This document shows positions 8,325 to 18,900 of a DNA stretch of 64,000 nucleotides, piece by piece. How positions within the stretch are numbered: position 1 is the stretch's first letter; the number at the start of each line of letters is the position of its first letter. The stretch is from positions 1,550,001-1,614,000 of the forward strand of contig NC_021663.1 in the NCBI RefSeq assembly GCF_000418365.1, read 5' to 3'. A program made the position numbers and the translations under genes. Source of the DNA: Corynebacterium terpenotabidum Y-11. Lineage in GTDB: Bacteria; Actinomycetota; Actinomycetes; Mycobacteriales; Mycobacteriaceae. The notes beneath the pieces are model-generated. The model had not been told where the DNA came from, ran no database searches, and was given only the letters and a program-made list of their open reading frames with translations.

Positions 8325-11285
8325 ATGACACTCCCGGTCTCGGAAACCCCAACGGCCCCAGAGAACACTGTTCCCTCCCCCGGCGTCACCGTCACCGTCC
8401 GCGACGAACAGTGGCTGGTCACCGGTGTCGCCCGTACCACCGACGGCTACCGTGTCCGGGTACGTGGTGTCTCCGACTATGTCCGGGACACGACCGCCAC
8501 CTTCTTCACTGCCCTGGACGATATCGAGGTCCTCGATCCGACGAAGGTCACCGTCACGCCCGACATCTCCCCTGGTTACCGGCGCGCCCGACTGTGGATC
8601 GAGTCCACTCTGCGGCAGACTCCGGTGCCGATGGACCAGCAGGAGCTGGAAGTCTCCACCCGCATGCTCGCTGATCCACTGGACTACCAGCTGTCTGCGG
8701 TGCACCGGGCGCTGGATCCGGCGAACGTGCGCCCCCGTATTCTCCTGGCGGACGCGGTGGGACTGGGTAAGACCCTGGAGATCGGCATGATCCTCGCGGA
8801 GCTGATCCGGCGTGGTCGGGGTGAACGTATCCTGGTCGTCACCCCGAAGCACGTCATGGAGCAGTTCCAGCAGGAGCTCTGGACCCGGTTCGCCATTCCC
8901 CTGGTCCGCCTGGATTCGGTGGGTATCCAGAAAGTCCGTCAGAAGCTGCCGGCTTCCCGTAACCCGTTCACCTACTTCCCCCGGGTCATTGTCTCCATCG
9001 ACACCCTGAAATCTCCGAAGTTCCGGGCGCAGTTGCGCAACGTGACGTGGGACGCCGTCGTCATCGACGAGATCCACAATGCGACGAACGCCTCCACCCA
9101 GAACAATGAGCTGGCCCGCACTGTCGCCCCGCGCACCGACGCCCTCATTCTCGCCAGTGCCACGCCGCACAACGGCAGTGACGATTCTTTCAAGGAGATC
9201 CTCCGTCTCCTCGATCCACTGTCGGTGTACCCGGACGGTTCCATCGACATGACGGCGGCGCAGCGACTGATCATCCGTCGCCACCGTAATTCTCCGGAGG
9301 TCGATCGCGTCGTCGGCGACCAGTGGGCACAGCGTCAGGAACCGCGCAACATTCTGGTGGACGCCTCCCCGGAGGAGGACGCTGTCGCCCGCGAACTGCA
9401 CGACACCTGGATCACCTCCGCCCCGGGTGAATCCACCACGAAGGCCCGGGACCTTTTCACCTGGACGCTGGTCAAGGCCTATCTCTCCTCCCCGGCGGCA
9501 CTCACTGAGACCATTGAGGGGCGCATCAGGCGCAACGGCACCTCATCGCCGGCGGAGACCGGAGCCCTGGAGCACCTCCTGGCGCTGTCCGAGAAGGTCA
9601 CTCCGGACGCCTCCGCCAAGTACAACGCCCTCGTGCAGTACCTGCAGGAGATCGGCGTGGGGAAGGGCAGGGAGACCCGCGTGGTCATCTTCTCCGAGCG
9701 CGTCGCCACCCTGCACTGGCTGCAGAAGAACCTCACCAAGCACATGGCGATGCCGAAGGGGGCGGTGAAGGTGATGCACGGTGGCCTGTCGGATACCGAG
9801 CAGATGGAGATCATCGACGAGTTCAAGCGTTCCGAAACTCCCCTGCGCATCCTCGTCACCGGTGATGTCGCCAGTGAGGGCGTGAACCTGCACCTGCAGT
9901 GCCACCACCTGGTCCACTACGACATCCCCTGGTCGCTGATCCGTATCCAGCAGCGCAACGGCCGTATCGACCGCTACGGTCAGCGCCACTCTCCGCAGAT
10001 CACCACGTTGCTGTTGGACCCGTCGGACGCGAACTCCATCGGTGAACTCCATGTGCTGGAGAAGCTTGTCGAGCGCGAGCACACCGCCCATCAGCTTCTC
10101 GGTGATGCTTCTTCCCTCATGGGCGCGCATTCCGAGCAGCGGGAGGAGGACGCCATCCGCGAGGTTCTTCAGGGTCAGCGCGACTTCGATGCCACCGTGC
10201 GCACGGCTGAGGAGGTCGCCTCCGGTGCCCACGCGCTGGCCACCGATATCACGGAGGACGCCCCGGCCACGACGTTCGATGTCGACGGCCTTTTCGCCGC
10301 GCTCTCTGCCGTGGCACAGCCTGCCGCAGAGCCGACAGGCAGCACCGGCACTGCTCAGGGGGTTTCCGGGTCCACTACCGCGGCCCCTGCCCGCCCCGTC
10401 TACGACCAGTTCCCGGACACGACCTATCCGAGCGAGGTGGCGTACCTGCGCGATGCCCTCAACGAGGCGTTCCACGATGCCCCGCAGAACTCCTCGGTCG
10501 CCGGCGGTGTTGAGTGGGTTGAGCACGCCGGTGATCTGGTCGAACTCACGCCGCCGGAGGATCTGCGCCGCCGTTTCGACTTCCTGCCGCAGGACTATGT
10601 GGCGTCTCGCAAGGTCAAGGAGCGGTTCATGCTGGCGACCTCGGAGCGCAGTGGTGCGAAGCAACTGGAGAACGCCCGAAATGACCGGGACAACTCCTGG
10701 CCGAAAGCGCATTTCCTCGGTCCTCTGCACCCGGTGGCGGAATGGGCGGCGGACCGGGCGCTGAGTTCTATCCCCCGCAATGAGATCCCCGCGATCACTG
10801 CCCGGGTCTCCACCCCGACGGTTCTGTTGCTGGGCACACTGACCAACGAATACGGGCAGATTATTTCCAGGTCCTTCATCGCGGCGACAGAGGGCCCGCT
10901 GGGTCTGTCGGTCGGCGGCAGCGCGGCTGCGTCGATTGCTGTCATCGAGGACCCGGTGACCTGGCTGAATGATGCCGGTCTGTCCACTGGCGCCATCAAT
11001 GACGGCTCCACCCGTCTCCCCGTGGACACGCCTGAACTCGTGGCCGCTGCCGTGGCCGCGGCACAGGCGACGATGGATGGCCTGTTCACGACCGCGGAGG
11101 CCGAAGCCGGCAAACGCACCAAGACCTGGACCACCCGCTACACCATGTGGGCCGACAATGGGCAGCTGTCAACGATCCGGACCTCCGCTCTGTCGAAGCA
11201 GCTGGTGGAGCAAGAGCAGGTCCTGATGCAGTCGATGATGCCCGCTCGGTCCCTCGTCCGCCCTCTTCTCGTTCTTCTCCCCTGA
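8325..11285 (+). CDS. SNF2-family helicase, DISARM DrmD-like
   Basis: A 986-residue superfamily 2 ATPase, first gene of the defence operon. A small N-terminal domain (GVTVTVRDEQWLVTG, about 20-75) is followed by the RecA-like core: Walker A ADAVGLGKT at 142-150, DEIH at 248-251, SAT near 278-280, then the second core with VASEGVNLHLQ and QQRNGRIDRYGQ near 505-555. The GLGKT and QRxGRxDRxGQ forms place it with RapA/SNF2 proteins and specifically resemble DrmD of class 1 DISARM, which translocates on DNA with the methylase. The C-terminal 400 residues are helical with no nuclease motif; I see no phospholipase-D HKD. The gene is apparently leaderless. It ends 35 bases before the methyltransferase start, consistent with one transcript. 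Confidence 0.82.
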   Translation: MTLPVSETPTAPENTVPSPGVTVTVRDEQWLVTGVARTTDGYRVRVRGVSDYVRDTTATFFTALDDIEVLDPTKVTVTPDISPGYRRARLWIESTLRQTPVPMDQQELEVSTRMLADPLDYQLSAVHRALDPANVRPRILLADAVGLGKTLEIGMILAELIRRGRGERILVVTPKHVMEQFQQELWTRFAIPLVRLDSVGIQKVRQKLPASRNPFTYFPRVIVSIDTLKSPKFRAQLRNVTWDAVVIDEIHNATNASTQNNELARTVAPRTDALILASATPHNGSDDSFKEILRLLDPLSVYPDGSIDMTAAQRLIIRRHRNSPEVDRVVGDQWAQRQEPRNILVDASPEEDAVARELHDTWITSAPGESTTKARDLFTWTLVKAYLSSPAALTETIEGRIRRNGTSSPAETGALEHLLALSEKVTPDASAKYNALVQYLQEIGVGKGRETRVVIFSERVATLHWLQKNLTKHMAMPKGAVKVMHGGLSDTEQMEIIDEFKRSETPLRILVTGDVASEGVNLHLQCHHLVHYDIPWSLIRIQQRNGRIDRYGQRHSPQITTLLLDPSDANSIGELHVLEKLVEREHTAHQLLGDASSLMGAHSEQREEDAIREVLQGQRDFDATVRTAEEVASGAHALATDITEDAPATTFDVDGLFAALSAVAQPAAEPTGSTGTAQGVSGSTTAAPARPVYDQFPDTTYPSEVAYLRDALNEAFHDAPQNSSVAGGVEWVEHAGDLVELTPPEDLRRRFDFLPQDYVASRKVKERFMLATSERSGAKQLENARNDRDNSWPKAHFLGPLHPVAEWAADRALSSIPRNEIPAITARVSTPTVLLLGTLTNEYGQIISRSFIAATEGPLGLSVGGSAAASIAVIEDPVTWLNDAGLSTGAINDGSTRLPVDTPELVAAAVAAAQATMDGLFTTAEAEAGKRTKTWTTRYTMWADNGQLSTIRTSALSKQLVEQEQVLMQSMMPARSLVRPLLVLLP

Positions 11286-11320
11286 TCCACGCACAGATCC
11301 CACACACGCGAAAGACCCAG

Positions 11321-14300
11321 ATGGCTACCTTTGATTCGATCATCAATGTCGACGAGTGGTTGAGCGACCACTACTTCACCGGCGAGGAGACCAAGGGCAG
11401 GGCTGCCCGGACCTTCGGCAAGCGGGTGACCGAGCGCGTCACCGAGTGGAAGAACGCGGACAAGACCGCCGAGGGGACGTCCCCGTGGGCCCGGCTCACG
11501 GCCGCCCACAAGGATCTCCAGCTCGCTCTCTCCACCCTTGACGCGGAGAATGCGGAGTCTCTGACCACCACGTACCGCACCGTGGCACAGGCTTTCGGCT
11601 ACCCGGCCGAGGAACAGCCACTCGCCCTATTCCGCACTGCGGATGCGGTGGCACTTTCCGCACGCCGCACCTCCACCGGGACCGTGCTGGTTCTCGGTGC
11701 CGCGCCGGTCGACGCCCCGGAGGATCTGGCGACCACGCACCTCACCGGTGAGGTTCTGCTCGGTGAGAAGGTCCAGGACTGGTCGGTGGCGAAGGTCCTC
11801 AGCGAGCTCTTCCTCGCTACGGATGCCCCGGAGTTCATCGTGGTGTTGGCCGGTCAGTGGGTCGTGCTTGCCCACCGGGACGGCTGGCCGCTCGGCCGCT
11901 ACCTGGCCGTCGACCTGGGGGTCGCGGTGGAACGCAATGACACCTCCAAGGCCGGCGAGCTCCAGCGCATCGCCGTCATTCTCGCCCGGGAGAACACGGA
12001 CCGGGCCGCAGACCACTCCCAGTGGTGGGAGGAGGCTATCGACGAGGCTCGCCAGCACTCGGTGCAGGTTTCTGCGGGCCTGCGGGACGCCGTACGTGAG
12101 TCCATCGAGATCATCGGCAATGACGTACTCGACCGCCGCCGCGACATCGATCTGCCGGTCGAGGGTGAAGGTGGTCCGGACGGCAATGAGTTGGCCAGGC
12201 AGTCCCTGCGCTACCTCTACCGGATCCTCTTCCTGCTCTTCGCCGAGGCGACCCCGGAGCTGAACATCCTGCCGACCGGTACCCCGGAGTACGACGAAGG
12301 CTATGGCCTGTCCCGGTTGCGCGATCAGGTCCTCACCGAACCGGTGACGGACCGGGCCCGCCGTGGCACGCACCTGTACCAGTCCTTGCAGATTCTCTTC
12401 GACATGGTCAACGAGGGCCACAATCCTGAGGACCCGACCGCCGCCGACTTCCTCGAGGATGCCGGGAACGAGGGCCTGGTGTTCCGCAATCTCGACGCCG
12501 ATCTTTTCCAGCCGCAGGCCACGTCACTGATCAACGAGGTGCAGCTGAGCAATCTTGCCCTGCACCGGGTGTTGGAGCGGTTGCTGCTGACCCGGGAGAA
12601 GTCGAAGAAGGACCGTGGTTTCATCTCCTACGCCACCCTGGGGGTGACGGAGCTGGGGCAGGTCTATGAGGGCCTGATGTCCTACACCGGCTTCATCGCC
12701 CCGGAAGAGCTGCTGGAGGTCGCAACGAAGGGTGATTCCTCCAAGGGGTCGTGGGTCGTGCCGGTCACCCGGGCAACGGACCTGCCGGAAGATTCCTTCG
12801 TCACGACGGAGGTGGAGACCGCAGATGGGGGCACGGAGAGGCAGAACCGCCGTCATCCGCGTGGTTCTTTCGTCTTCCGCCAGTCGTCGCGGGACCGGGA
12901 GCGCTCGGCCTCGTTCTACACCCCGCAGGTCCTCACCAGTTTCACGGTCGGCCAGGCGATCGAGGTCCTTGACGAGGAAGGGCGCATCACCTGCGCTGAT
13001 GACATTCTCGAGCTCTCCATCTGCGAACCGGCGATGGGCTCGGGCGCGTTCGCTGTCGAGGCGGTCCGTCAGCTCGCGGAACTGTACCTGGACATGAAGC
13101 AGGAGGAGACCGGCCGGCTGATCGAGTCCACGGACCGGACCCGTGAACTCCAGAACGTCAAGGCCTCTATCGCCCTGCACCAGGTCTACGGTGTGGACCT
13201 CAACAAAACCGCGGTGGAACTGGCGGAGATCTCCCTGTGGCTGGATACGATGACTGCGGATCTCACGGCCCCGTGGTTCGGCCTGCACCTGCGCCACGGT
13301 AACTCGCTGATCGGGTCGCGCCGTGCCACGGTCCCGGCGAGCAGTGTGACGAAGAAGGACTATCTCAGGGAAGTTCCTACCGAGCATGGTGCGGTCGGTG
13401 TGGCGAAGGCGGTGGAAGACGGAAGTTCTGATCCGGCGGTGGCCGGTCGGATCCACCATTTCCTACTGCCCTCGAACGGTTGGGGCGCGGCGGCGGACGC
13501 CAAGGATCTCAAGGATATCGCCGGTGACGAGCAGAAGGCGATGAAGGACTGGCGGAAGACCGTTCGCACCGGCTTCACGAAGACCCAGCTGACGCAGTTG
13601 ACCGCGGCCTCGGAACGGGTGGAACGGCTGTGGCAGCTGGCTCTGGTACGCTGGCGGATCGCCGAGGATCAGGCCCGCCGGGGTATCCCGGTGTGGGGTC
13701 AGGAGTTCACCGCCACGGCGAAGAACACCACCCGTGCGGAGATTGAAGAGGGTCTCTACGGCAACCCGGACAGTCCCTACCAGCGACTGCGCCTGGTGAT
13801 GGACGCGTGGAATGCGCTGTGGTTCTGGCCACTGACCGAGACCAAGTCCCTGCCCTCGAAAGAGGAGTGGCTGGCGATGCTGGGTGATGCGCTGGGCACG
13901 CCATTCACGGACACGAAGGTGAAGACTGTCGGCCAGACCCGGCTCGGCTATGACCTCAACTGGAACGAGTTGGAGGGCGTGGATTCCCAGGACTTCGTCT
14001 TCAGCCGGATGATGAGCACCGAGGACCTGCTGACCGCACACCCGTGGCTACGGATGGTCCAGCAGGTCGCGAGCACGCAGGCGTTCTTCCACTGGGACCT
14101 GGATTTCGCGGCGGTCATGTCCCGTGGTGGTTTCGATCTACAGATCGGTAATCCGCCGTGGGTGCGACCTCGCACTGATCTGGACGCACTGTATGCCGAG
14201 CATGATCCATGGTTCATCCTCGCCCATAAGCCGACACAGGCGGCCAAGCGGGAGCGCCGCGCTCGCTGGGCTGATGATGCAGAAGTGCTCTCCACCGTTG

Positions 14301-15931
14301 TCAGCGGCACGGGCGAGACTGTGGCGACCGCCGCATCGCTGAGTGAGGAGACGGTGTACCCCTTCCTCAAGAACCAGCAGCCGGACCTGTACCGCGGGTT
14401 CATGGAATCAACGTGGCGACATGCCTCGCACACCGGCGTGGTCGGGCTTATCCACCCCGAGTCCCACTTCACCGAAAAGAAGGCTGCCACGCTGCGCTCC
14501 GGGGCCTACCAACGGTTGCGACGACACTGGCAGTTCATCAATGAGCTTCGACTTTTCGATGTCCATGACCTTGTAATCTATGGGACCCACTTCTATGGAC
14601 ATTCGCGGGATTCGGTTTCCTTTCCTAGTGCAGCGTCCCTATATCACCCGCAAACCATCGTGGATTCTCTCCACCATGACGGCTCTGGACCGCTCCCCGG
14701 ATTCAAGGATGACGAGAACAGGTGGGATCTGCGCCCCCACCGCGACCGAATCCTCACTGTTGATGCGGGCGAGCTCCGGGTCTGGAACTCCATCCTTGAA
14801 GACTCCGGCACACCGCTCCTGCACACCCGCATGGTCTACACGGTGAATACCGAGGCAGCCGCTGTGCTGGCAAAGCTCGCTGAGGCTCCGCGTATGAAGC
14901 AGCTTGGACTTCAGTTTTCTTCTGGCTGGCACGAGTCTGGAGACAAGAAGAAGGGCTACTTTGATACGGAATGGAAGCATCCTGAAACGTGGAGGGACGT
15001 CATCCTGCAAGGTCCGCACCTCGGACTGTCCACACCGATGATCAAACAGCCTAACCCGACGATGAAGCACAATCAGGACTGGTCCGAGATCGACCTCGAG
15101 GCCATGCCTGCCGACTTCATCCCGGCGACCGCGTACCAGCCCGACCGTTCCATCTCCACTTACGATGCCGACTACGGAACGTGGACCATCGACGATAAAC
15201 CCGTCGAGGTCCTCTCCACCTTCCGGGTTGCGTGGCGGACAATGGCGGCCACAACCGGATTCCGGACTTTGTACCCCTCTGTCATCCCCCCCGGATCACA
15301 ACATGTAGACACCGTTTTCGCGGCAGGCCCGCTCAACACATCAAATGGTATTACAGGAGCTGCTTTCGCATGCTCACTGTTAAGCGACTACCTACTAAGA
15401 GCAAGTAGTGTATCGCATCTTCGTGCTCAGAATTTCAATGGACTGGCACTGGGGGCTTGCAATCCCCTCTGGCCCCTTTCCGCCCGCCTCTACCTCCGCC
15501 TCAACTGCCTCACCAAGGCCTATGCCCCGCTGTGGGAGGAGATCACCGGCGAACCGTGGACGATGGACACTCCCTTGCGTGTCGCTATCGATCGTCGCCG
15601 GGCACAGAACGAGATCGACGCCATCGTCGCCCTCTCGCTCGGCGTCACCGCCGATGAACTGTGCATGATCTACCGAACCCAGTTCCCCGTCATGCGCAGA
15701 TACGACCAGGAAGACTACTTCGACGCCGACGGACGCAAGATTCCCAAGGGAATCTCGAAGCTCCACGAGAAGCGCGGTGGCGAAGAAACACTCACCCTCC
15801 AGGACCGCACCTGGGTCCACCCACAGTCCCAGGCTGTCTACCACTTCGAGTACCCTTTCCGAATCCTCGACCGGGAAGCCGACCTGCGCGCCGCCTACGC
15901 CACATTCGAACCGATGTTGAAGGAGGACTAG
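11321..15931 (+). CDS. Large N6-adenine DNA methyltransferase, DISARM DrmMI/PglX-like
   Basis: A 1536-residue Eco57I/PglX-like methylase. Motif I, CEPAMGSGAF, lies near 568-577 and binds S-adenosylmethionine; the catalytic NPPW is near 943-946 (IGNPPWVRP). About 560 residues precede the methylase core (helical, with a beta-rich segment near 130-210) and some 590 follow, where the target recognition domain is expected (about 1000-1430). Such enzymes mark host DNA so the system spares it. ATG 11321 was chosen because the frame before it overlaps the helicase gene in an unlikely composition; only a weak AAAGA precedes the ATG. The stretch 14.5-15.4 kb has clearly lower GC than the rest of the gene, as expected for an exchanged recognition domain. 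Confidence 0.85.
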   Translation: MATFDSIINVDEWLSDHYFTGEETKGRAARTFGKRVTERVTEWKNADKTAEGTSPWARLTAAHKDLQLALSTLDAENAESLTTTYRTVAQAFGYPAEEQPLALFRTADAVALSARRTSTGTVLVLGAAPVDAPEDLATTHLTGEVLLGEKVQDWSVAKVLSELFLATDAPEFIVVLAGQWVVLAHRDGWPLGRYLAVDLGVAVERNDTSKAGELQRIAVILARENTDRAADHSQWWEEAIDEARQHSVQVSAGLRDAVRESIEIIGNDVLDRRRDIDLPVEGEGGPDGNELARQSLRYLYRILFLLFAEATPELNILPTGTPEYDEGYGLSRLRDQVLTEPVTDRARRGTHLYQSLQILFDMVNEGHNPEDPTAADFLEDAGNEGLVFRNLDADLFQPQATSLINEVQLSNLALHRVLERLLLTREKSKKDRGFISYATLGVTELGQVYEGLMSYTGFIAPEELLEVATKGDSSKGSWVVPVTRATDLPEDSFVTTEVETADGGTERQNRRHPRGSFVFRQSSRDRERSASFYTPQVLTSFTVGQAIEVLDEEGRITCADDILELSICEPAMGSGAFAVEAVRQLAELYLDMKQEETGRLIESTDRTRELQNVKASIALHQVYGVDLNKTAVELAEISLWLDTMTADLTAPWFGLHLRHGNSLIGSRRATVPASSVTKKDYLREVPTEHGAVGVAKAVEDGSSDPAVAGRIHHFLLPSNGWGAAADAKDLKDIAGDEQKAMKDWRKTVRTGFTKTQLTQLTAASERVERLWQLALVRWRIAEDQARRGIPVWGQEFTATAKNTTRAEIEEGLYGNPDSPYQRLRLVMDAWNALWFWPLTETKSLPSKEEWLAMLGDALGTPFTDTKVKTVGQTRLGYDLNWNELEGVDSQDFVFSRMMSTEDLLTAHPWLRMVQQVASTQAFFHWDLDFAAVMSRGGFDLQIGNPPWVRPRTDLDALYAEHDPWFILAHKPTQAAKRERRARWADDAEVLSTVVSGTGETVATAASLSEETVYPFLKNQQPDLYRGFMESTWRHASHTGVVGLIHPESHFTEKKAATLRSGAYQRLRRHWQFINELRLFDVHDLVIYGTHFYGHSRDSVSFPSAASLYHPQTIVDSLHHDGSGPLPGFKDDENRWDLRPHRDRILTVDAGELRVWNSILEDSGTPLLHTRMVYTVNTEAAAVLAKLAEAPRMKQLGLQFSSGWHESGDKKKGYFDTEWKHPETWRDVILQGPHLGLSTPMIKQPNPTMKHNQDWSEIDLEAMPADFIPATAYQPDRSISTYDADYGTWTIDDKPVEVLSTFRVAWRTMAATTGFRTLYPSVIPPGSQHVDTVFAAGPLNTSNGITGAAFACSLLSDYLLRASSVSHLRAQNFNGLALGACNPLWPLSARLYLRLNCLTKAYAPLWEEITGEPWTMDTPLRVAIDRRRAQNEIDAIVALSLGVTADELCMIYRTQFPVMRRYDQEDYFDADGRKIPKGISKLHEKRGGEETLTLQDRTWVHPQSQAVYHFEYPFRILDREADLRAAYATFEPMLKED

Positions 15932-15935
15932 CCCG

Positions 15936-18900
15936 GTGAGCTCACTGCTGCCCGTCCACACCGCCGACCAGATCACCTCCGGCGTCACCGAATACCTCAC
16001 CACCAGTTTCTCCCTGGCGGACACGGCCACCGGTGACCGGCTCGCCGAATTCCTCACGGACGAAGAATCTGGCATGTTCCACGGGCCGTACGTGCGCACC
16101 CGGCTCCCCTACGCCCCGGACGATTCCGGCCAACGGTTCTTCGACTGGCAGGCAGAGAGTTTCGTCCCTTACCGGCACCAGGCCGATGCGTTCCGGCGAC
16201 TCTCGTCCCTCACCCCCACCGGCGAGCCTCGGCGACCAGATCCCACCCTCGTCATTACCGGCACCGGCTCAGGTAAGACCGAATCCTTCCTCTATCCCAT
16301 CCTCGAGCACTGCCGGCGCAACCCCGGACCTGGGATGAAAGCACTCATTCTCTACCCGATGAATGCCCTGGCCACCGACCAGGAACGCCGGCTCGCCGAG
16401 ATCATCAAAACGACCGATGCCTTAAAAGAAGTTACCGCTGGCATCTACACCGGTGAGCAGTCCGGCGGTCAAGGTGGCCGGACCACCGTCTCCTCTCATG
16501 GGCTGATCAGTAACCGCGACCTCATGCGCGACGATGTACCGGACATCCTGTTGACCAATTACAAGATGCTCGACCAGCTCCTCTTGCGTGAAGACGACAA
16601 GCAGATATGGGCGGATTCCGCCACCACGCTGCAGTACCTCGTCCTTGACGAGTTCCATACCTACGACGGCGCTCAAGGCACGGATGTCGCGCTGCTGCTA
16701 CGCCGCCTCGGACTGGCACTGAAAGCCCACCAGTCAGACTGGTTCCTCAGTGCCGAGGAGGCCGCCCGGCCCCTCGGCCGGATCACCCCGGTCGCGACCT
16801 CCGCGACACTGGGTGGCCGCAACAACCTCACCAGCATGCTGGACTTCGCCTACACCATCTTCGGCGAGAAACTCGACCCCACCGCCATCATCACCGAAAC
16901 CAGCCTGACCTACCCCCAGTGGGTCACGGCCGTCGACAACCTCGTCGGCATGCCACCTGAGTCCGTGACCACCGGCCAGTCACTGCCCGACCACACCCAG
17001 GTCGAGACGATCAACACCGCCGTCGCTGAGGCACTGGCCACCGGCACCGCCTACCAGTCAGCCGTCCACACCGTACTGTGCCGGGAACTCTGGCACTGCG
17101 CCGATGACCGCGACGCCGCCATCGCCGCCTACACCCGGCACCCGCTGACCGAAGCACTGCTCACCACCGCGTCCACCCCCGCCCCCCTGACTGTCCCGGA
17201 AACCGGCGTCGACATCGACCCGGCCACCGGCGAGCCGACGGTCATCCGGCCACTCACCGACATCCTGCCCCCGGCAGCCCGACGACTACCGAACAACGGC
17301 GCCGCCGAGTTCCTCACCCACGTGCTCTCCGACATCGCCTGGCTGCGCGCCGACTACGTCCGCGAACACTCCTGGACCGGCAAGACCCTGCCGGGGGTGG
17401 ACACCCACCTGTGGGTCCGGGAAGTCTCCCGCGTCGACCGCATCGTCAGCTCCGATCCCGGTGAGCGCATGTTCCGCTGGGCCGATGACGGCCCACAGGA
17501 AGAGAACGATGACACCGGCTGGCTCCCCGCCTGCTACTGCCGTGTCTGTGGACGGTCCGGCTGGATGATCTCGACGCTTCCCGGTGATGTCGGCTACGAG
17601 ACCTCACCGGCGAAGATCCGTGCCGGGTCCCTCAAGAGCCCGGAGCTCCAGCTCCCCCTGCTCGATGCCACCGATGATGCCGTCGGCCGGGACGCCGGAG
17701 CGGACTCCGCCGTCTACTGGCTGGATCTCTCCCGGCCCGACCTGCTGCTCCAGCGTCCGGACGACGAAGCCCTGGAGACCGGGGAGATCATCCCGGTGCT
17801 CAGCTACGCCGGAGACAACCGCGAAGACCGCGCGAAAAAGGAGACCTGCCCCTCCTGCGGCACCCAGGATTCCATCCGCTATCTCGGATCCTCGGTCGCC
17901 ACCCTGCTGTCGGTGGCACTGTCCAACCTCTTCGGCGAACCCGAGCTGGATGACGCCGACAAGAAGACCCTCGTCTTCACCGATTCCGTCCAAGACGCCG
18001 CCCACCGGGCCGGCTTCATCCAGTCCCGCGCCCGGGCCTTCGCGCTACGAACGCGGATCCGTGAGACAGTCGGCGTGGAGCCGGTCACCCTGCGACAGAT
18101 GCTCGACCGGATCATCACCGATGCCGGCGACAACCTCCGCTCCCGCTACGAACTGATCCCCCCTCATATGGCTGAGTGGGATGCATTCACGGCGTTCTGG
18201 GAGCCGAAGGCAGATCCCGGCGCGCGTCGGCGCGCCGAGCAGACGGTCCGCGACAGACTGGCTGTCGATCTGCTGCTGGAGTTCGGACAGCGGGCTGACC
18301 TGCCCCGCTCCCTGACCTCCACCGGTGCCCTGACCACCCAGGTCGACATCTCCGACTCCACACTGCTCGCCGCCGCCACGGCCGCAGTCGACACCGTGAA
18401 CCTGCCGATGTTCGAGACCGACCTGCTCGGCTGGGCGCGGGGCGTGGTCGAGATCATCCGCGGCAACGGCGGCATCAACCACCCGCTGTTCAACAGCTAC
18501 CTCTCCCACGCCTGCAACCCGTACATGCTCGCCACGCGTCCGGTCCGGCAGAAGGGGATGCCGTCGTTCCCCAAGGGCGGGGCACCGGCGTTCCCCCGGG
18601 CAGGGGCCAGCCTCACCGGAAGCGCCGGGGACTGGTCCCGCACGATGCCGCTGGGATCACCACGGTCCTTCTGGGCACGCTGGACCACCCGGTCCCTGGG
18701 CCTGAGCTCCGCCATGGAGGGTGGGACCGCCGTCACCGCCCTTCTCAAAGAACTCGCACGCCGCGGGGAACTGCTCGCCGTCAACGACGATGCCGGCGGC
18801 ACTGTCTACGCCCTGCGTGACGACGCTGTTCTCGTTACCTCCGAGGATGCTCCCGCGCTGCTGGAATGTCCCGCCTGCCACTCCCGTCTGGCGGTGGCCG

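Noticed and set aside
9543..10730. Long minus-strand frame inside the SNF2 gene
   Set aside because: A shadow of a high-GC gene: Arg/Val/Leu-rich, no family and no ribosome binding site.
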